A stretch of DNA of 32,626 bases from Acidobacteria bacterium UBA2994 (GCA_002346545.1 DEAA01000054.1:82263-114888), one strand, 5' to 3'; counted from the stretch's first letter, positions 17,797-25,406 are shown. The notes: generated by a model not told the origin, from the letters alone. Numbers and translations are program-made.

Positions 17797-18585
17797 TTAC
17801 AGGAACGTCGTACCCTCCCCGAACTCCTCGGCTTGACGACGCTGGGCATCGGTGGGAGCCGGCTGGCTGATCACGGGTACCCGCTTGAGATATAACCGAA
17901 ACGCTTGGTAATGAATAGCGACCGTCGTGCGGAACGTCAACCAGGGCTGGGTCAGGACGAGCCGCGCCAGAACGCCGTCATCTAGGTGGCGCCGCTCGCC
18001 CCAGAGTTGAACATCGAGCACGTGCTGATCGTCTTCGAACTCCACGATGCCAATCGAGAGGCGCTCGTCGAGCGGCGCCAGCCGGAAGTTATATCGGCAT
18101 CGGTTCGAGAGGAACGGAGACACGTGCATCTGCTTAGCCGCCGAACACCGCCACGGCTCGTGCCCCGCGTCATCACGCAACAGATACAGATAGCGCTCAC
18201 CGAAGGTACTGGAGACCTCCGCCACGACCGCGCGGAGCTCGCCGGACTCGGCATGACAGTAGTAGAAGCTAACGGGATTGAAGACATAGCCGAACAACCG
18301 ACAGCTGGTTAGCAGACCGACCCGACCACCAGTGATATCGACCTCATGGCGCGCCAGCCACCGTTCGAGTTTTGGCCGCGTCGCGCCCGCCTCGCCATCA
18401 AGGTGGTCACGGTCATGAAACGTGACGAGACCGGCACCGTTCACACCAAATAGCCTGAGCGACGAGCCGACCCGCTTCAGCTCATCGAGATCGAGATAGA
18501 AGAGGCTGACCGGATAGCGGAAGTCGTGCACCGCGGGACGCGCCCGACGGTGCCGTACCCACCCCGTGTAGAGACACGATCTCAT
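17797..18585 (-). CDS. DUF1365 family protein
   Basis: A 262-residue DUF1365 protein. Recognisable marks are the opening SCLYTGWVRHRRARP, the HDFRYPVSLFYLDLDEL segment, LTSCRLFGYVFNPVSFYYC, AVVAEVSSTFGERYLYLL, and the distal TFRTTVAIHYQAFRLYLKRVP. DUF1365 genes are very often next to a FAD-dependent amine-oxidase-like gene and a cyclopropane-synthase-type gene, exactly as here, and some such sets belong to the singlet-oxygen (sigmaE/ChrR) response of Rhodobacter and relatives. No reaction is established for DUF1365 itself. The ATG at 18585 overlaps the stop of the oxidoreductase gene (ATGA); a TTG three codons upstream is less likely. Inferred: an accessory factor or enzyme of lipid modification. 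Confidence 0.9.
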   Translation of the reverse strand: MRSCLYTGWVRHRRARPAVHDFRYPVSLFYLDLDELKRVGSSLRLFGVNGAGLVTFHDRDHLDGEAGATRPKLERWLARHEVDITGGRVGLLTSCRLFGYVFNPVSFYYCHAESGELRAVVAEVSSTFGERYLYLLRDDAGHEPWRCSAAKQMHVSPFLSNRCRYNFRLAPLDERLSIGIVEFEDDQHVLDVQLWGERRHLDDGVLARLVLTQPWLTFRTTVAIHYQAFRLYLKRVPVISQPAPTDAQRRQAEEFGEGTTFL

Positions 18586-19871
18586 CGCGACCAATCAGCC
18601 TCGGGATCGATAGCGCGGACCACATCGAGCCCCGCACGCACGCCGTCCTCGTGAAACCCGTTCCCCAAATAGGCACCGCAGTAGTAGGTGCGTCGCATGC
18701 CGTTCTCCGCACGCAACCGCTCACGCGCCTGCAAACCGGCCGGACTGTAGCACGGGTGCGAGAAGCGCAACCGCCGCAGGATCAGGTCAGACCGCACCGC
18801 TCCGCCGTCGTTCAGGGTGACGCAAAACGGTCGATCGGACTCGAAGCGCTGCAGTCGATTGAGCAGATAGGTCATCTCCAACGGACGACTGGAGTCCCGA
18901 CAGTCCGGCACATGGTAGTTCCAGGCGGCCCAAGCGTGCCGGGAGCGCGGCAGGACCGAGCGGTCCGTGTGAAGCAGCAAGTCGTTCGCGCGATAGGGAA
19001 TGGCGCCCAGCAGTTCCCGTTCGCGCGCGTCCGGATCCTCGAGCAAGCTGAGCGCCTGATCGGTGTGGGTCGCCAGCACCACGCGGTCAAACCGCTCGGC
19101 GTCCCCATTCACCGGGGTCACCGTCACCCCGTCTGTTTCGCGCGTGACCCCGGCCACCGGCTGCCGACACCGAAGCCGGGGTCCAAGCCTGGTCGCAAGT
19201 TGTTCTACATACCGCTGGCTGCCCCCCACGACGGTACGCCAGGGCGGCTGGTTCCGTACCTGCAAGAGACCGTGATTGCGAAAGAAGCGCAGGAACAGAT
19301 CGAGCGGAAACTGCTCGGCGTCGGCGACGCTAGACGACCAGATCGCACTGGTCATCGGTAGCAAGTAGTGGCGGACCAACTCGTCGGACAGACCGGCGGC
19401 TCGCACCGCCGACCCCAACGTCGCGCCCGCGGGTAGATCGGTGACACCGAGCGCCCAGCGGTTGAACCGCGTCACATCGCGGAGCAGACGCCAGTAGCTG
19501 GGCCGCAGCAACTGCCGCGGCCGACTCGTCAGCCCCCGTACCCCGCGACCGCTGTAGGCGAGATCACATGTCCCACACTGGACGCTGAAGGACATTTCAC
19601 TCGGCTGCGTCTCGACCCCGAGACGGTCCAACAATCGGGTGAACAGCGGATACGTCCGCTCGTTGTAGACGATGAAGCCGATATCGAGGGACCGCGACCG
19701 TCCGCCATCCTCCACCCGCACGGTGTGCGCATGCCCACCCGCTACCGGCTCGGATTCGTAGATGACGACGTCGTGACGAGACGCGAGCGCATCGGCAGCC
19801 GTCAGCCCCGCGACGCCGGCACCGACGACAGCAAGTCGTAACCGATTTTCGGCGTTTTTCTCCCTGGTCAC
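18582..19871 (-). CDS. FAD-dependent oxidoreductase (amine-oxidase-like) of the lipid island
   Basis: A 429-residue flavoprotein. The dinucleotide-binding GAGVAG (17-22) in AVVGAGVAGLTAADAL is followed by the IYESEPVAGGHAHT segment. Later come LDIGFIVYNERTYPLFTRLL, AIWSSSVADAEQFP, VVGGSQRYVEQLA and, at the end, RTYYCGAYLGNGFHEDGVRAGLDV, which closes the FAD site. This subgroup pairs with DUF1365 and CFA-type genes. Related flavoproteins act on lipid chains, for example in 10-methyl or furan fatty-acid formation, but the exact reaction here (desaturation, reduction or oxidation) cannot be read from sequence. The start is a GTG without its own ribosome binding site; a short leader frame with a strong AGGAGG ends across it, suggesting coupled translation. 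Its stop overlaps the DUF1365 start. Confidence 0.88.
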   Translation of the reverse strand: MTREKNAENRLRLAVVGAGVAGLTAADALASRHDVVIYESEPVAGGHAHTVRVEDGGRSRSLDIGFIVYNERTYPLFTRLLDRLGVETQPSEMSFSVQCGTCDLAYSGRGVRGLTSRPRQLLRPSYWRLLRDVTRFNRWALGVTDLPAGATLGSAVRAAGLSDELVRHYLLPMTSAIWSSSVADAEQFPLDLFLRFFRNHGLLQVRNQPPWRTVVGGSQRYVEQLATRLGPRLRCRQPVAGVTRETDGVTVTPVNGDAERFDRVVLATHTDQALSLLEDPDARERELLGAIPYRANDLLLHTDRSVLPRSRHAWAAWNYHVPDCRDSSRPLEMTYLLNRLQRFESDRPFCVTLNDGGAVRSDLILRRLRFSHPCYSPAGLQARERLRAENGMRRTYYCGAYLGNGFHEDGVRAGLDVVRAIDPEADWSR

Positions 19872-19921
19872 GCCAGGCCGCCCACCGTTGCCCGAGCGGA
19901 AAACCGATCGCCACTCACCAC
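19868..19921 (-). CDS. Possible 17-residue leader peptide before the FAD oxidoreductase
   Basis: An AGGAGG (19929-19934, reverse strand), among the strongest ribosome binding sites in the window, lies seven bases before a GTG-GTG pair. This opens a 17-codon frame (VVSGDRFSARATVGGLA) whose TGA overlaps the GTG start of the oxidoreductase (GTGA). The oxidoreductase start has no site of its own, so ribosomes may load here and restart. It is not an N-terminal extension, being in a different frame. No repeated regulatory codon is seen, so attenuation is not suggested. It could be chance. Confidence 0.35.
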   Translation of the reverse strand: MVSGDRFSARATVGGLA

Positions 19922-19937
19922 CCGCACACCTCCTAGA

Positions 19938-19963
19938 TTAAACGTATTATCTTTCCGGTTAAA
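19938..19963 (+). promoter_or_regulatory. Shared promoter/operator-like motif, copy 1 (before the CFA-type gene)
   Basis: TTAAACGTATT, nine bases, then GTTAAA, ending nine bases before the ATG of the first CFA-type methyltransferase. The same arrangement (TTGATCGTATT-N9-GTTAAA) occurs before the SRPBCC gene at 24752-24777 on the other strand; 15 of 17 fixed positions agree. It lies in an A/T-rich pocket of an otherwise GC-rich region. It could be a sigma-factor promoter, with GTTAAA as the -10-like box and a nearly leaderless mRNA (no Shine-Dalgarno precedes the ATG), or a regulator site. Confidence 0.45.
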
Positions 19964-19972
19964 GCCAACACG

Positions 19973-21268
19973 ATGTCAGGCGTCCCTTCTCCGACCCGCA
20001 CCGCGAGCACTTCCATCAAGCGCTCGATCCTCGGAAACTTGGTCCGACCGTGGCTGCTCCGCCTCCTCGACCGTCTGGACGATGGCCAGCTCGAGCTCGT
20101 GGACCCGCTCGGCCGTCGTCGCCTTGGGAGCGACGCCCGCGACCTGGAAGCTGGCGGTGAGTCACAGACGACGACCGATCTCTGCGGAGAGGTCGAGATC
20201 GCCGATACCGGGGTCTACCCGCGTCTCATCTGGGGCGGCTCGATCGGGGCGGCTGAGACCTATGCCGACAGGCGCTGGTCGAGCCCGGATCTCACGTCGG
20301 TGATCCGCCTACTCGCTAGGAATCGAGACGTGGGGAAGGCGCTGGACGGCCCTGCCAGCCGGCTGCTGGGACTAACCCAACAACTGCGGCATCGATGGCG
20401 GACGAACACGCGCCGACAAAGTCAGCGCAACATCGGCGACCACTACGACCTCGGCAACGACTTCTTCGAGACGTTTCTCGATCCCACGCTCACCTACTCG
20501 TGCGCCGTCTTCCCTACCCCGGACGCCGATCTGGAGACGGCGTCTAGACACAAGCTCGACCTGATCTGCCGGAAGCTGGATCTACAGCCTGACGACCGCC
20601 TCCTCGAGATCGGCACCGGCTGGGGTAGCCTCTGCCTTCACGCCGCCAGCGCGTACGGCTGCCAGGTCGTCACCACCACGATCTCGCGCGAGCAATACCA
20701 GCGCGCCACCGAGCGGGTCCAGGCCGCTGGACTCTGCGACCGCATCCGCATCGAGATGCTCGACTACCGGGACCTGCCAGACCGTTATCCGGAACGGTTC
20801 GATAAACTGGTTTCGGTCGAGATGATTGAAGCGGTGGGCCGAGCGTTCCTCCCCCGCTACTTCGAGATCTGCGACGAGTTGCTGATCCCGGGCGGGCGCG
20901 GTCTGATCCAGGCGATCGTGATCGACGACGATCTTTACGCCAGCTACGCGACCGGCGTGGACTTCATTCAGCGCTATATCTTTCCGGGCGGCTTCCTGCC
21001 CTCTGTGGCCATCATGCGGGAGCTGACGGCCCGCACCGCGCTCGAGGTGGTCAAGGTCGACGACATTACCCACCACTATCCGCCGACTCTGCGTGCCTGG
21101 CGGGCTGCGCTCCACCGTCGCTGGTTCGACCTGATCTCGCTCGGTTACCCAGACCGCCTCCTCCGCCTCTGGGACTATTACTTCTGCTACTCCGAAGGCG
21201 GATTCCTTGAGCGAACCATTGGTGACGTGCAGGTGACCCTCACCAAGCCCCGCAGTCCTTCGCCATGA
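19973..21268 (+). CDS. Cyclopropane-fatty-acyl-phospholipid synthase-type methyltransferase
   Basis: A 431-residue SAM-dependent methyltransferase of the Cfa family, full length. An N-terminal ~140-residue lipid-binding region precedes NIGDHYDLGNDFFETFLD. TYSC holds Cys177, equivalent to the active-site Cys of E. coli Cfa. LLEIGTGWGSL is the SAM loop and VSVEMIEAVG carries the conserved Glu286; DFIQRYIFPGGFLPS and DYYFCYSEGGF follow. The His that helps bind bicarbonate in E. coli Cfa (LLHTIG) is Gln313 here (LIQAIV), so the product may be a methyl or methylene lipid other than a plain cyclopropane. It acts on phospholipid acyl chains at the membrane. It diverges from the FAD/DUF1365 pair and overlaps the next gene by four bases. 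No ribosome binding site; possibly leaderless. Confidence 0.9.
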   Translation: MSGVPSPTRTASTSIKRSILGNLVRPWLLRLLDRLDDGQLELVDPLGRRRLGSDARDLEAGGESQTTTDLCGEVEIADTGVYPRLIWGGSIGAAETYADRRWSSPDLTSVIRLLARNRDVGKALDGPASRLLGLTQQLRHRWRTNTRRQSQRNIGDHYDLGNDFFETFLDPTLTYSCAVFPTPDADLETASRHKLDLICRKLDLQPDDRLLEIGTGWGSLCLHAASAYGCQVVTTTISREQYQRATERVQAAGLCDRIRIEMLDYRDLPDRYPERFDKLVSVEMIEAVGRAFLPRYFEICDELLIPGGRGLIQAIVIDDDLYASYATGVDFIQRYIFPGGFLPSVAIMRELTARTALEVVKVDDITHHYPPTLRAWRAALHRRWFDLISLGYPDRLLRLWDYYFCYSEGGFLERTIGDVQVTLTKPRSPSP

Positions 21269-22293
21269 GCCTGATTCTCGAACTTGCCGAGCGGGGCTGG
21301 CTCCCGGACGGTGTCATCTGTGTGGGAATCCGGCAGTTGCTCCGGCAGCGGCTGGCCGCCGAGCGCACCCGGACGAGCGAGGGGGCGGGTGGGCTTGATG
21401 ATCACCTGGCCGCCATGCGCGCGGGCCCGATCGCGATCGAGGTCGATGCCGCCAACACGCAGCATTACGAAGTTCCCGCCGCCCTGTTCGAAGCGGTTCT
21501 TGGCCCCCATCTCAAGTACAGCTGCGGCCACTGGCCCGAGGGCGTGTCCACACTCGACGAGGCGGAAGCCTCTATGCTGGCTCTGACGTGCGAGCGGGCA
21601 GGGCTCACGGACGGCATGCGTGTGATGGACCTCGGCTGCGGCTGGGGCGCCCTGGCACTGTGGGTGGCCGAACGCTACCCCCAAACCGAGGTGCTGGCCG
21701 TCTCAAACTCGACGTCGCAACGGCACTTCATCGAGCACCGGCGCACTGCCAGAGGCCTGTCCAACCTCCGGGTCGTGACCGCCGACGTCAACCAGTACGA
21801 ACCCTCGGACCGCTTCGACCGGGTGGTCTCCGTCGAGATGTTCGAGCATCTGCGCAATGTCGAGGCATTGCTGGAGCGGATCGGTGCCTGGCTCGTTCCC
21901 GACGGCCGGCTGTTCGTCCACGTCTTCTCCCATCACCGCTACGCGTACTTCTACGACGTGGACGGCGAGTCGGACTGGATGGCCAGACACTTCTTCACTG
22001 GGGGCATGATGCCGTCGGACAGGTTGCTCGCTGCCTGTGACGGTCCGCTCGGGGTGGAAGCGCAATGGACGGTTGACGGCCGCCACTACGGCCGGACCGC
22101 GCGGGCATGGCTGGCAAACTTGGACCGCCAGCGTGACGCTGCACTCGACGTCCTAAGGGCGGATCTCGGCACGACCGAGGGCACTCGCTGGCTGCAGCGC
22201 TGGCGTCTCTTCTTCCTGGCTTGCGCCGAGCTCTTCGAGTATCGCAATGGAGCGGAGTGGCGGGTTACTCACCATCGGCTCGCGCTCAGATAG
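21265..22293 (+). CDS. Second Cfa-superfamily methyltransferase (coclaurine N-methyltransferase-like subgroup)
   Basis: A 342-residue SAM-dependent methyltransferase of the same superfamily but a different subgroup. It has a short N-terminal segment (about 65 residues), then NTQHYEVPAALFEAVLGPHLKYSCGHW, the SAM loop VMDLGCGWGALALW, AVSNSTSQRHFIE, VVSVEMFEHLRNVE, LFVHVFSHH and HFFTGGMMPS. This order matches the branch that includes plant coclaurine N-methyltransferase and many uncharacterised bacterial proteins found in CFA/DUF1365 clusters. Unlike the preceding gene it keeps the His (FVHVF), so the two are not redundant copies. The substrate could be a fatty chain or an amine headgroup. The ATG overlaps the previous stop (ATGA), so the two enzymes are made together. 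Confidence 0.88.
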   Translation: MSLILELAERGWLPDGVICVGIRQLLRQRLAAERTRTSEGAGGLDDHLAAMRAGPIAIEVDAANTQHYEVPAALFEAVLGPHLKYSCGHWPEGVSTLDEAEASMLALTCERAGLTDGMRVMDLGCGWGALALWVAERYPQTEVLAVSNSTSQRHFIEHRRTARGLSNLRVVTADVNQYEPSDRFDRVVSVEMFEHLRNVEALLERIGAWLVPDGRLFVHVFSHHRYAYFYDVDGESDWMARHFFTGGMMPSDRLLAACDGPLGVEAQWTVDGRHYGRTARAWLANLDRQRDAALDVLRADLGTTEGTRWLQRWRLFFLACAELFEYRNGAEWRVTHHRLALR

Positions 22294-22383
22294 CCCGGAG
22301 CACTTCGTCACTACGCAGTGGCTTGCAATGGCAATCATCTAGGCTTTTATTCACTGCTCTAAAATACTTCGCTACAGAATCTA

Positions 22384-22728
22384 ATGACCCTCAGCCTCAA
22401 GCTGTTCTTCTCGTTGATGCTGATCGCCATGCTCGCGATCACCACGGCCGCCTCGCTCGATCGCGGCCTAGTGGCAGCCGCCGAAGCCCTCTGGCCCGAC
22501 CTGTGGTTCCGGGCCACGCTGGCCGACGCCTACTTCGCGTTTCTGACCGTCTGGGTGTGGATGGCCTGGCGCGAACCAACCTGGCCGCGGCGACTTGCCT
22601 GGCTCGTGGCGGTCCTTGGCCTGGGGAGCATCGCGATTGCCGTCTACGCTCTACTGCTGCTCGCACGAGCCAACCCCCGCGATCCTGTGAGTACCCTGCT
22701 CACCAGAAACGCGGACCGGAGCCAATAG
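22384..22728 (+). CDS. DUF1475-like small membrane protein
   Basis: A 114-residue protein with three predicted membrane segments: about 5-25 (LFFSLMLIAMLAITTAASL), 43-62 and 72-95 (LAWLVAVLGLGSIAIAVYALLLL). The central ADAYFAFLTVWVWMAWRE resembles the DUF1475 family, which is repeatedly found beside Cfa-type, DUF1365 and DUF2878 genes. Function unknown; it may act as a small membrane partner of the lipid-modifying enzymes. It follows the second methyltransferase by 90 bases of A/T-rich sequence and may have its own promoter there, although I see no clear -35/-10 pair and only a weak ribosome binding site. It converges on the DUF2878 gene. Confidence 0.75.
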   Translation: MTLSLKLFFSLMLIAMLAITTAASLDRGLVAAAEALWPDLWFRATLADAYFAFLTVWVWMAWREPTWPRRLAWLVAVLGLGSIAIAVYALLLLARANPRDPVSTLLTRNADRSQ

Positions 22729-22742
22729 CGGCGGTGCCGCGA

Positions 22743-23282
22743 CTACTCGGTGCCCCGGTACCGGCCTGGGATCGACCCGGAGCCACTGGCCAACCTCGCC
22801 AGAGTGGGGATGGCCAGCGCCCACAGCAGGGCCAGCAGCGCCCAGGCTGCGCCTCCGTCGACACGAACCGCCCCGAGCCGCTCCCCGAGCCAGTAAGCAA
22901 ACGGCCCTCCCAGGGCGCCGAACCCGGCCGCCGCGCGCCAGTCTCGGCCCAGCCAACGCAAACAGAAACGGAGCGTGGCAGCGAACTGGACCCACAGCAC
23001 TACGATCCAGGGTGGGGCAACCCCGTCCACCAGGGTGCCAGACTGGAAGCGGAGCCCGCCGAGTGTCACCTGAAGCGACTCGACTACGAATCCGATCACG
23101 GCCGCAATCACCAACAGACGGACCTCGACGCGACGGTCCACGACCAGCGCCAGATGCACCGCGACGAGCCCGAGACCGACCACGGTTGCCATCAGAGGCC
23201 GATGGGCCGCAGCCAGCAGCACCAGGGCAAGCCAACCTGCCTGATACAAGACGTAGTTGACGAGGTCTACGCGAGTCTGCAT
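22743..23282 (-). CDS. DUF2878 family membrane protein
   Basis: A 179-residue integral membrane protein with five or six hydrophobic segments. It opens VNYVLYQAGWLALVLLAAAH, the typical DUF2878 beginning, and has LQVTLGGLRF and PPWIVVLWVQFAATL in the middle and GGPFAYWLGERLGAV towards the end. I choose the ATG at 23282, just before the family opening; an in-frame ATG at 23312 adds ten residues and would crowd the divergent desaturase start. DUF2878 has no proven reaction but travels with CFA, DUF1365 and desaturase-type genes, so a role in membrane lipid change is inferred from context only. Its 3' end is 14 bases from the convergent DUF1475 gene. Confidence 0.82.
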   Translation of the reverse strand: MQTRVDLVNYVLYQAGWLALVLLAAAHRPLMATVVGLGLVAVHLALVVDRRVEVRLLVIAAVIGFVVESLQVTLGGLRFQSGTLVDGVAPPWIVVLWVQFAATLRFCLRWLGRDWRAAAGFGALGGPFAYWLGERLGAVRVDGGAAWALLALLWALAIPTLARLASGSGSIPGRYRGTE

Positions 23283-23314
23283 GCTGTCGGCTCGAACGAA
23301 GGAGAATCGCATCT

Positions 23315-24250
23315 GTGCATGAATCGACCCCGGCGCTCTCGCCGTCCACCCGTCCGTCTGGTCCGCCTCCAGAGCACCGCCAGATCGACTGGCTGGGCAA
23401 CATCCCGTTTCTGAGTGTTCACGCCGGCTGCCTGCTGGTCCTGTGGACCGGCGTCAGCCCCACTGCGGCGGCCATCGGCTTGGCAACGTTGCTGATCCGC
23501 ATGTTCGGTCTGACCGGCGGATATCATCGGTACTTCTGTCATCGAGCCTTCAAGACTTCTCGGGTATTCCAGTTCGTCTTGGCGTGGCTTGGCACAGCCG
23601 CCGCGCAGAAGGGGCCGCTCTGGTGGGCCGGTCATCATCGAAGCCACCACCGCCACTCTGATACCGAAGCCGACGTCCACCCGCCCGGGATCCACGGCTT
23701 CTTCTGGGCGCACATCGGCTGGGTGATGTGTCCAGCCAATCTTCGGACGAAGATGGAGCTGATGCCGGACTTCGCCCGCTATCCGGAACTGACCTGGCTC
23801 GATCGGAATCACCATGTGGCACCAGTGACCCTGGCGGTCAGCCTTTTCCTGCTCGGCGCCTGGCTCGAGTCCACGGCGCCCGCGCTGGGCGTCACCGGGC
23901 TGCAGCTGCTGGCAGTCGCATTCTTCCTCAGCACGACGGTCCTTTACCACGTCACCTTCGCAGTCAACTCGATTGGCCACACGGTAGGCCGCCGCCGTTT
24001 CGACACCCTAGACGCCAGCCGCAACGGGTTCCTGCTGGCGCTCCTCACCGGCGGTGAAGGCTGGCACAACAACCACCACCGATATCCCACCTCGGAACGG
24101 CAAGGTTTCTACTGGTGGGAGATCGACCCCACCCACTACGTGGTCGTGCTCCTGAACACGCTCGGCGTGGTCTGGGACGTGCGCGGACCGTCGGCCGAGG
24201 TGCTGGAGGAAGGAAGGAGCCGGCCGAACCGGGCCGCGATCACGTCCTGA
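23315..24250 (+). CDS. Membrane fatty-acid (acyl-CoA-type) desaturase
   Basis: A 311-residue di-iron membrane desaturase. All three histidine boxes are present: HRYFCH (71-76), HRSHH within HHRSHH (107-112) and HNNHH (251-255), on a frame of about four membrane segments. The spacing matches delta-9-type acyl-CoA/acyl-lipid desaturases. The enzyme would use oxygen and an electron carrier to put a cis double bond in a fatty chain, giving the substrate on which Cfa-type methyltransferases act. The start is a GTG with AAGGAG ten bases upstream. It diverges from DUF2878 with only about 30 bases between the likely starts. The last 115 bases overlap, antisense, the end of the SRPBCC gene. Regiospecificity cannot be read from the sequence. 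Confidence 0.93.
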   Translation: MHESTPALSPSTRPSGPPPEHRQIDWLGNIPFLSVHAGCLLVLWTGVSPTAAAIGLATLLIRMFGLTGGYHRYFCHRAFKTSRVFQFVLAWLGTAAAQKGPLWWAGHHRSHHRHSDTEADVHPPGIHGFFWAHIGWVMCPANLRTKMELMPDFARYPELTWLDRNHHVAPVTLAVSLFLLGAWLESTAPALGVTGLQLLAVAFFLSTTVLYHVTFAVNSIGHTVGRRRFDTLDASRNGFLLALLTGGEGWHNNHHRYPTSERQGFYWWEIDPTHYVVVLLNTLGVVWDVRGPSAEVLEEGRSRPNRAAITS

Positions 24251-24750
24251 CGGTAGTTGAAGATTTTGCGGAGGTCACGGTCCACCCAGCGGGTGGCGGC
24301 CTCGGGCAGCAACGCGCCTCCGTAGATGGCGAAGTGCACCGTGTCCCGCAGAAGCGTGCCGCCGTCTACCTCGATAAAGTCATGCCGATGGCGCCACAGC
24401 CGAAACGGGCCTCGGCGCTGGTAATCGGTGAATCCCACCGGTGGCTCCCACTCCAAGATCACAGTGTGCCAGCCCACCGGCACCCCGTGCAGCCGGAGAC
24501 GGTACCGGATACGGGTGTCCTGTCGAACGTCGGGTGTCGAGACCTCAAGGATCCGGAACCGCAGGAACGGCGGTGTCAACTGCTCTAAGTTCCGGGCATC
24601 GGCAAAGTACGGGAAGACCTCGTCCCTCGGGCGCGGAACGCGCTGGGTCGCCACCAACCGCTGTTCGCCGCCGTCACGCTCGATGCGAACCGAGCGCTCG
24701 GCTTCGACGCTCGCGCTCCGGTGTGGGGCGTCATTGCTGTCTACCATCAT
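24136..24750 (-). CDS. SRPBCC (START/polyketide-cyclase-like) protein
   Basis: A 204-residue protein. The SRPBCC fold spans about residues 28-165: VPRPRDEVFPYFADARNLEQLTPPFLRF opens it and RDTVHFAIYGGALLPEAATRWVDRDLRKIFNYR closes it. Such domains bind hydrophobic ligands in a deep cavity. SRPBCC domains of this type are found fused to, or beside, TIGR01777 SDR proteins, and such an SDR gene lies about 0.8 kb away here. The Ser/Thr-rich C-terminal tail (about 30 residues) overlies the 3' end of the convergent desaturase and is not family-like. There is no ribosome binding site, and the promoter-like motif ends one base before the ATG, so translation may be leaderless or start slightly downstream. 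Confidence 0.83.
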   Translation of the reverse strand: MMVDSNDAPHRSASVEAERSVRIERDGGEQRLVATQRVPRPRDEVFPYFADARNLEQLTPPFLRFRILEVSTPDVRQDTRIRYRLRLHGVPVGWHTVILEWEPPVGFTDYQRRGPFRLWRHRHDFIEVDGGTLLRDTVHFAIYGGALLPEAATRWVDRDLRKIFNYRQDVIAARFGRLLPSSSTSADGPRTSQTTPSVFRSTTT

Positions 24751-24751
24751 A

Positions 24752-24777
24752 TTTAACTAGAGATACAATACGATCAA
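24752..24777 (-). promoter_or_regulatory. Shared promoter/operator-like motif, copy 2 (before the SRPBCC gene)
   Basis: On the reverse strand: TTGATCGTATT, nine bases, GTTAAA, one base, then the ATG of the SRPBCC gene. It matches copy 1 (19938-19963) at 15 of 17 fixed positions with the same spacing. It lies in the divergent interval shared with the XRE-cupin regulator gene, which makes that regulator a natural candidate for binding it. The closeness to the ATG would mean leaderless translation if GTTAAA is a -10 box; otherwise the element is an operator overlying the start. Confidence 0.45.
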
Positions 24778-24816
24778 CTTCCAAGCAAATCGACCCAGCA
24801 GTTGGAGGCAGTAACG

Positions 24817-25401
24817 GTGCTATCGGACACGATAAGAGACGGACTCGAGAATTACCGGATCGGTGAACGGATCCGCGCGATGCGGCTCGAGAAGAAGCTT
24901 GGGCTGGTCGAGCTCGGCCAGCACACGGGACTCTCGCCGGCGCTGCTCTCTAAGATCGAGCGGGGCAAGATGTTCCCCACCCTGCCCACGCTCTTGCGTA
25001 TCGCCATGGTGTTCAGTGTCGAGCTCGACACCTTCTTCACCCCCGACGAGACGCCGGTCGCCGCAGTAGTGCGTCGCAGCGATCGACAGCGGTTTCCTCA
25101 GCTCCCGAACCAGGACCAGGCCAACTTCCATTTCGAGAGCCTGGACTACCCGGTGACCAAGCGCGCCATGAGCTCCTATTTCGCCGAGTTCACCCAGATT
25201 AGCGCCAACAAGCTCAAGATGCATCAGCACCCGGGCGTCGAGTTCATCTACGTCATGACGGGGGCCCTCTCGCTCAAGATCGAAGACCGAGACACAGTGC
25301 TCCGAGCCGGTGATTCGATGTATTTCGATTCCTCGCCATCGCACGGCTATCGACGCTACGGCCGGACCAAGTGCACGGCGATCGTCGTCGTCACTTCCTG
25401 A
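24817..25401 (+). CDS. XRE-family regulator with C-terminal cupin domain
   Basis: A 194-residue transcription factor. The helix-turn-helix lies at about residues 16-70 (IGERIRAMRLEKKLGLVELGQ, LSPALLSKIERGKMFPTLPTL). The cupin ligand-binding domain is at about 105-190 (HQHPGVEFIYVMTGALSL, LRAGDSMYFDSSPSHGYRR). Regulators of this type sense small metabolites through the cupin. I place the start at the GTG at 24817, eight bases after GGAGG; a TTG that overlaps the binding site itself is less likely. Position between the SRPBCC gene (divergent) and the TIGR01777 gene suggests it controls part of the lipid island and perhaps itself. The ligand is unknown. Confidence 0.9.
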   Translation: MLSDTIRDGLENYRIGERIRAMRLEKKLGLVELGQHTGLSPALLSKIERGKMFPTLPTLLRIAMVFSVELDTFFTPDETPVAAVVRRSDRQRFPQLPNQDQANFHFESLDYPVTKRAMSSYFAEFTQISANKLKMHQHPGVEFIYVMTGALSLKIEDRDTVLRAGDSMYFDSSPSHGYRRYGRTKCTAIVVVTS

Positions 25402-25406
25402 GCCCG

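Noticed and set aside
22221..23414. 397-codon forward frame spanning the DUF1475/DUF2878 interval
   Set aside because: It covers two recognisable membrane-protein genes on either strand and is low-complexity without domains.
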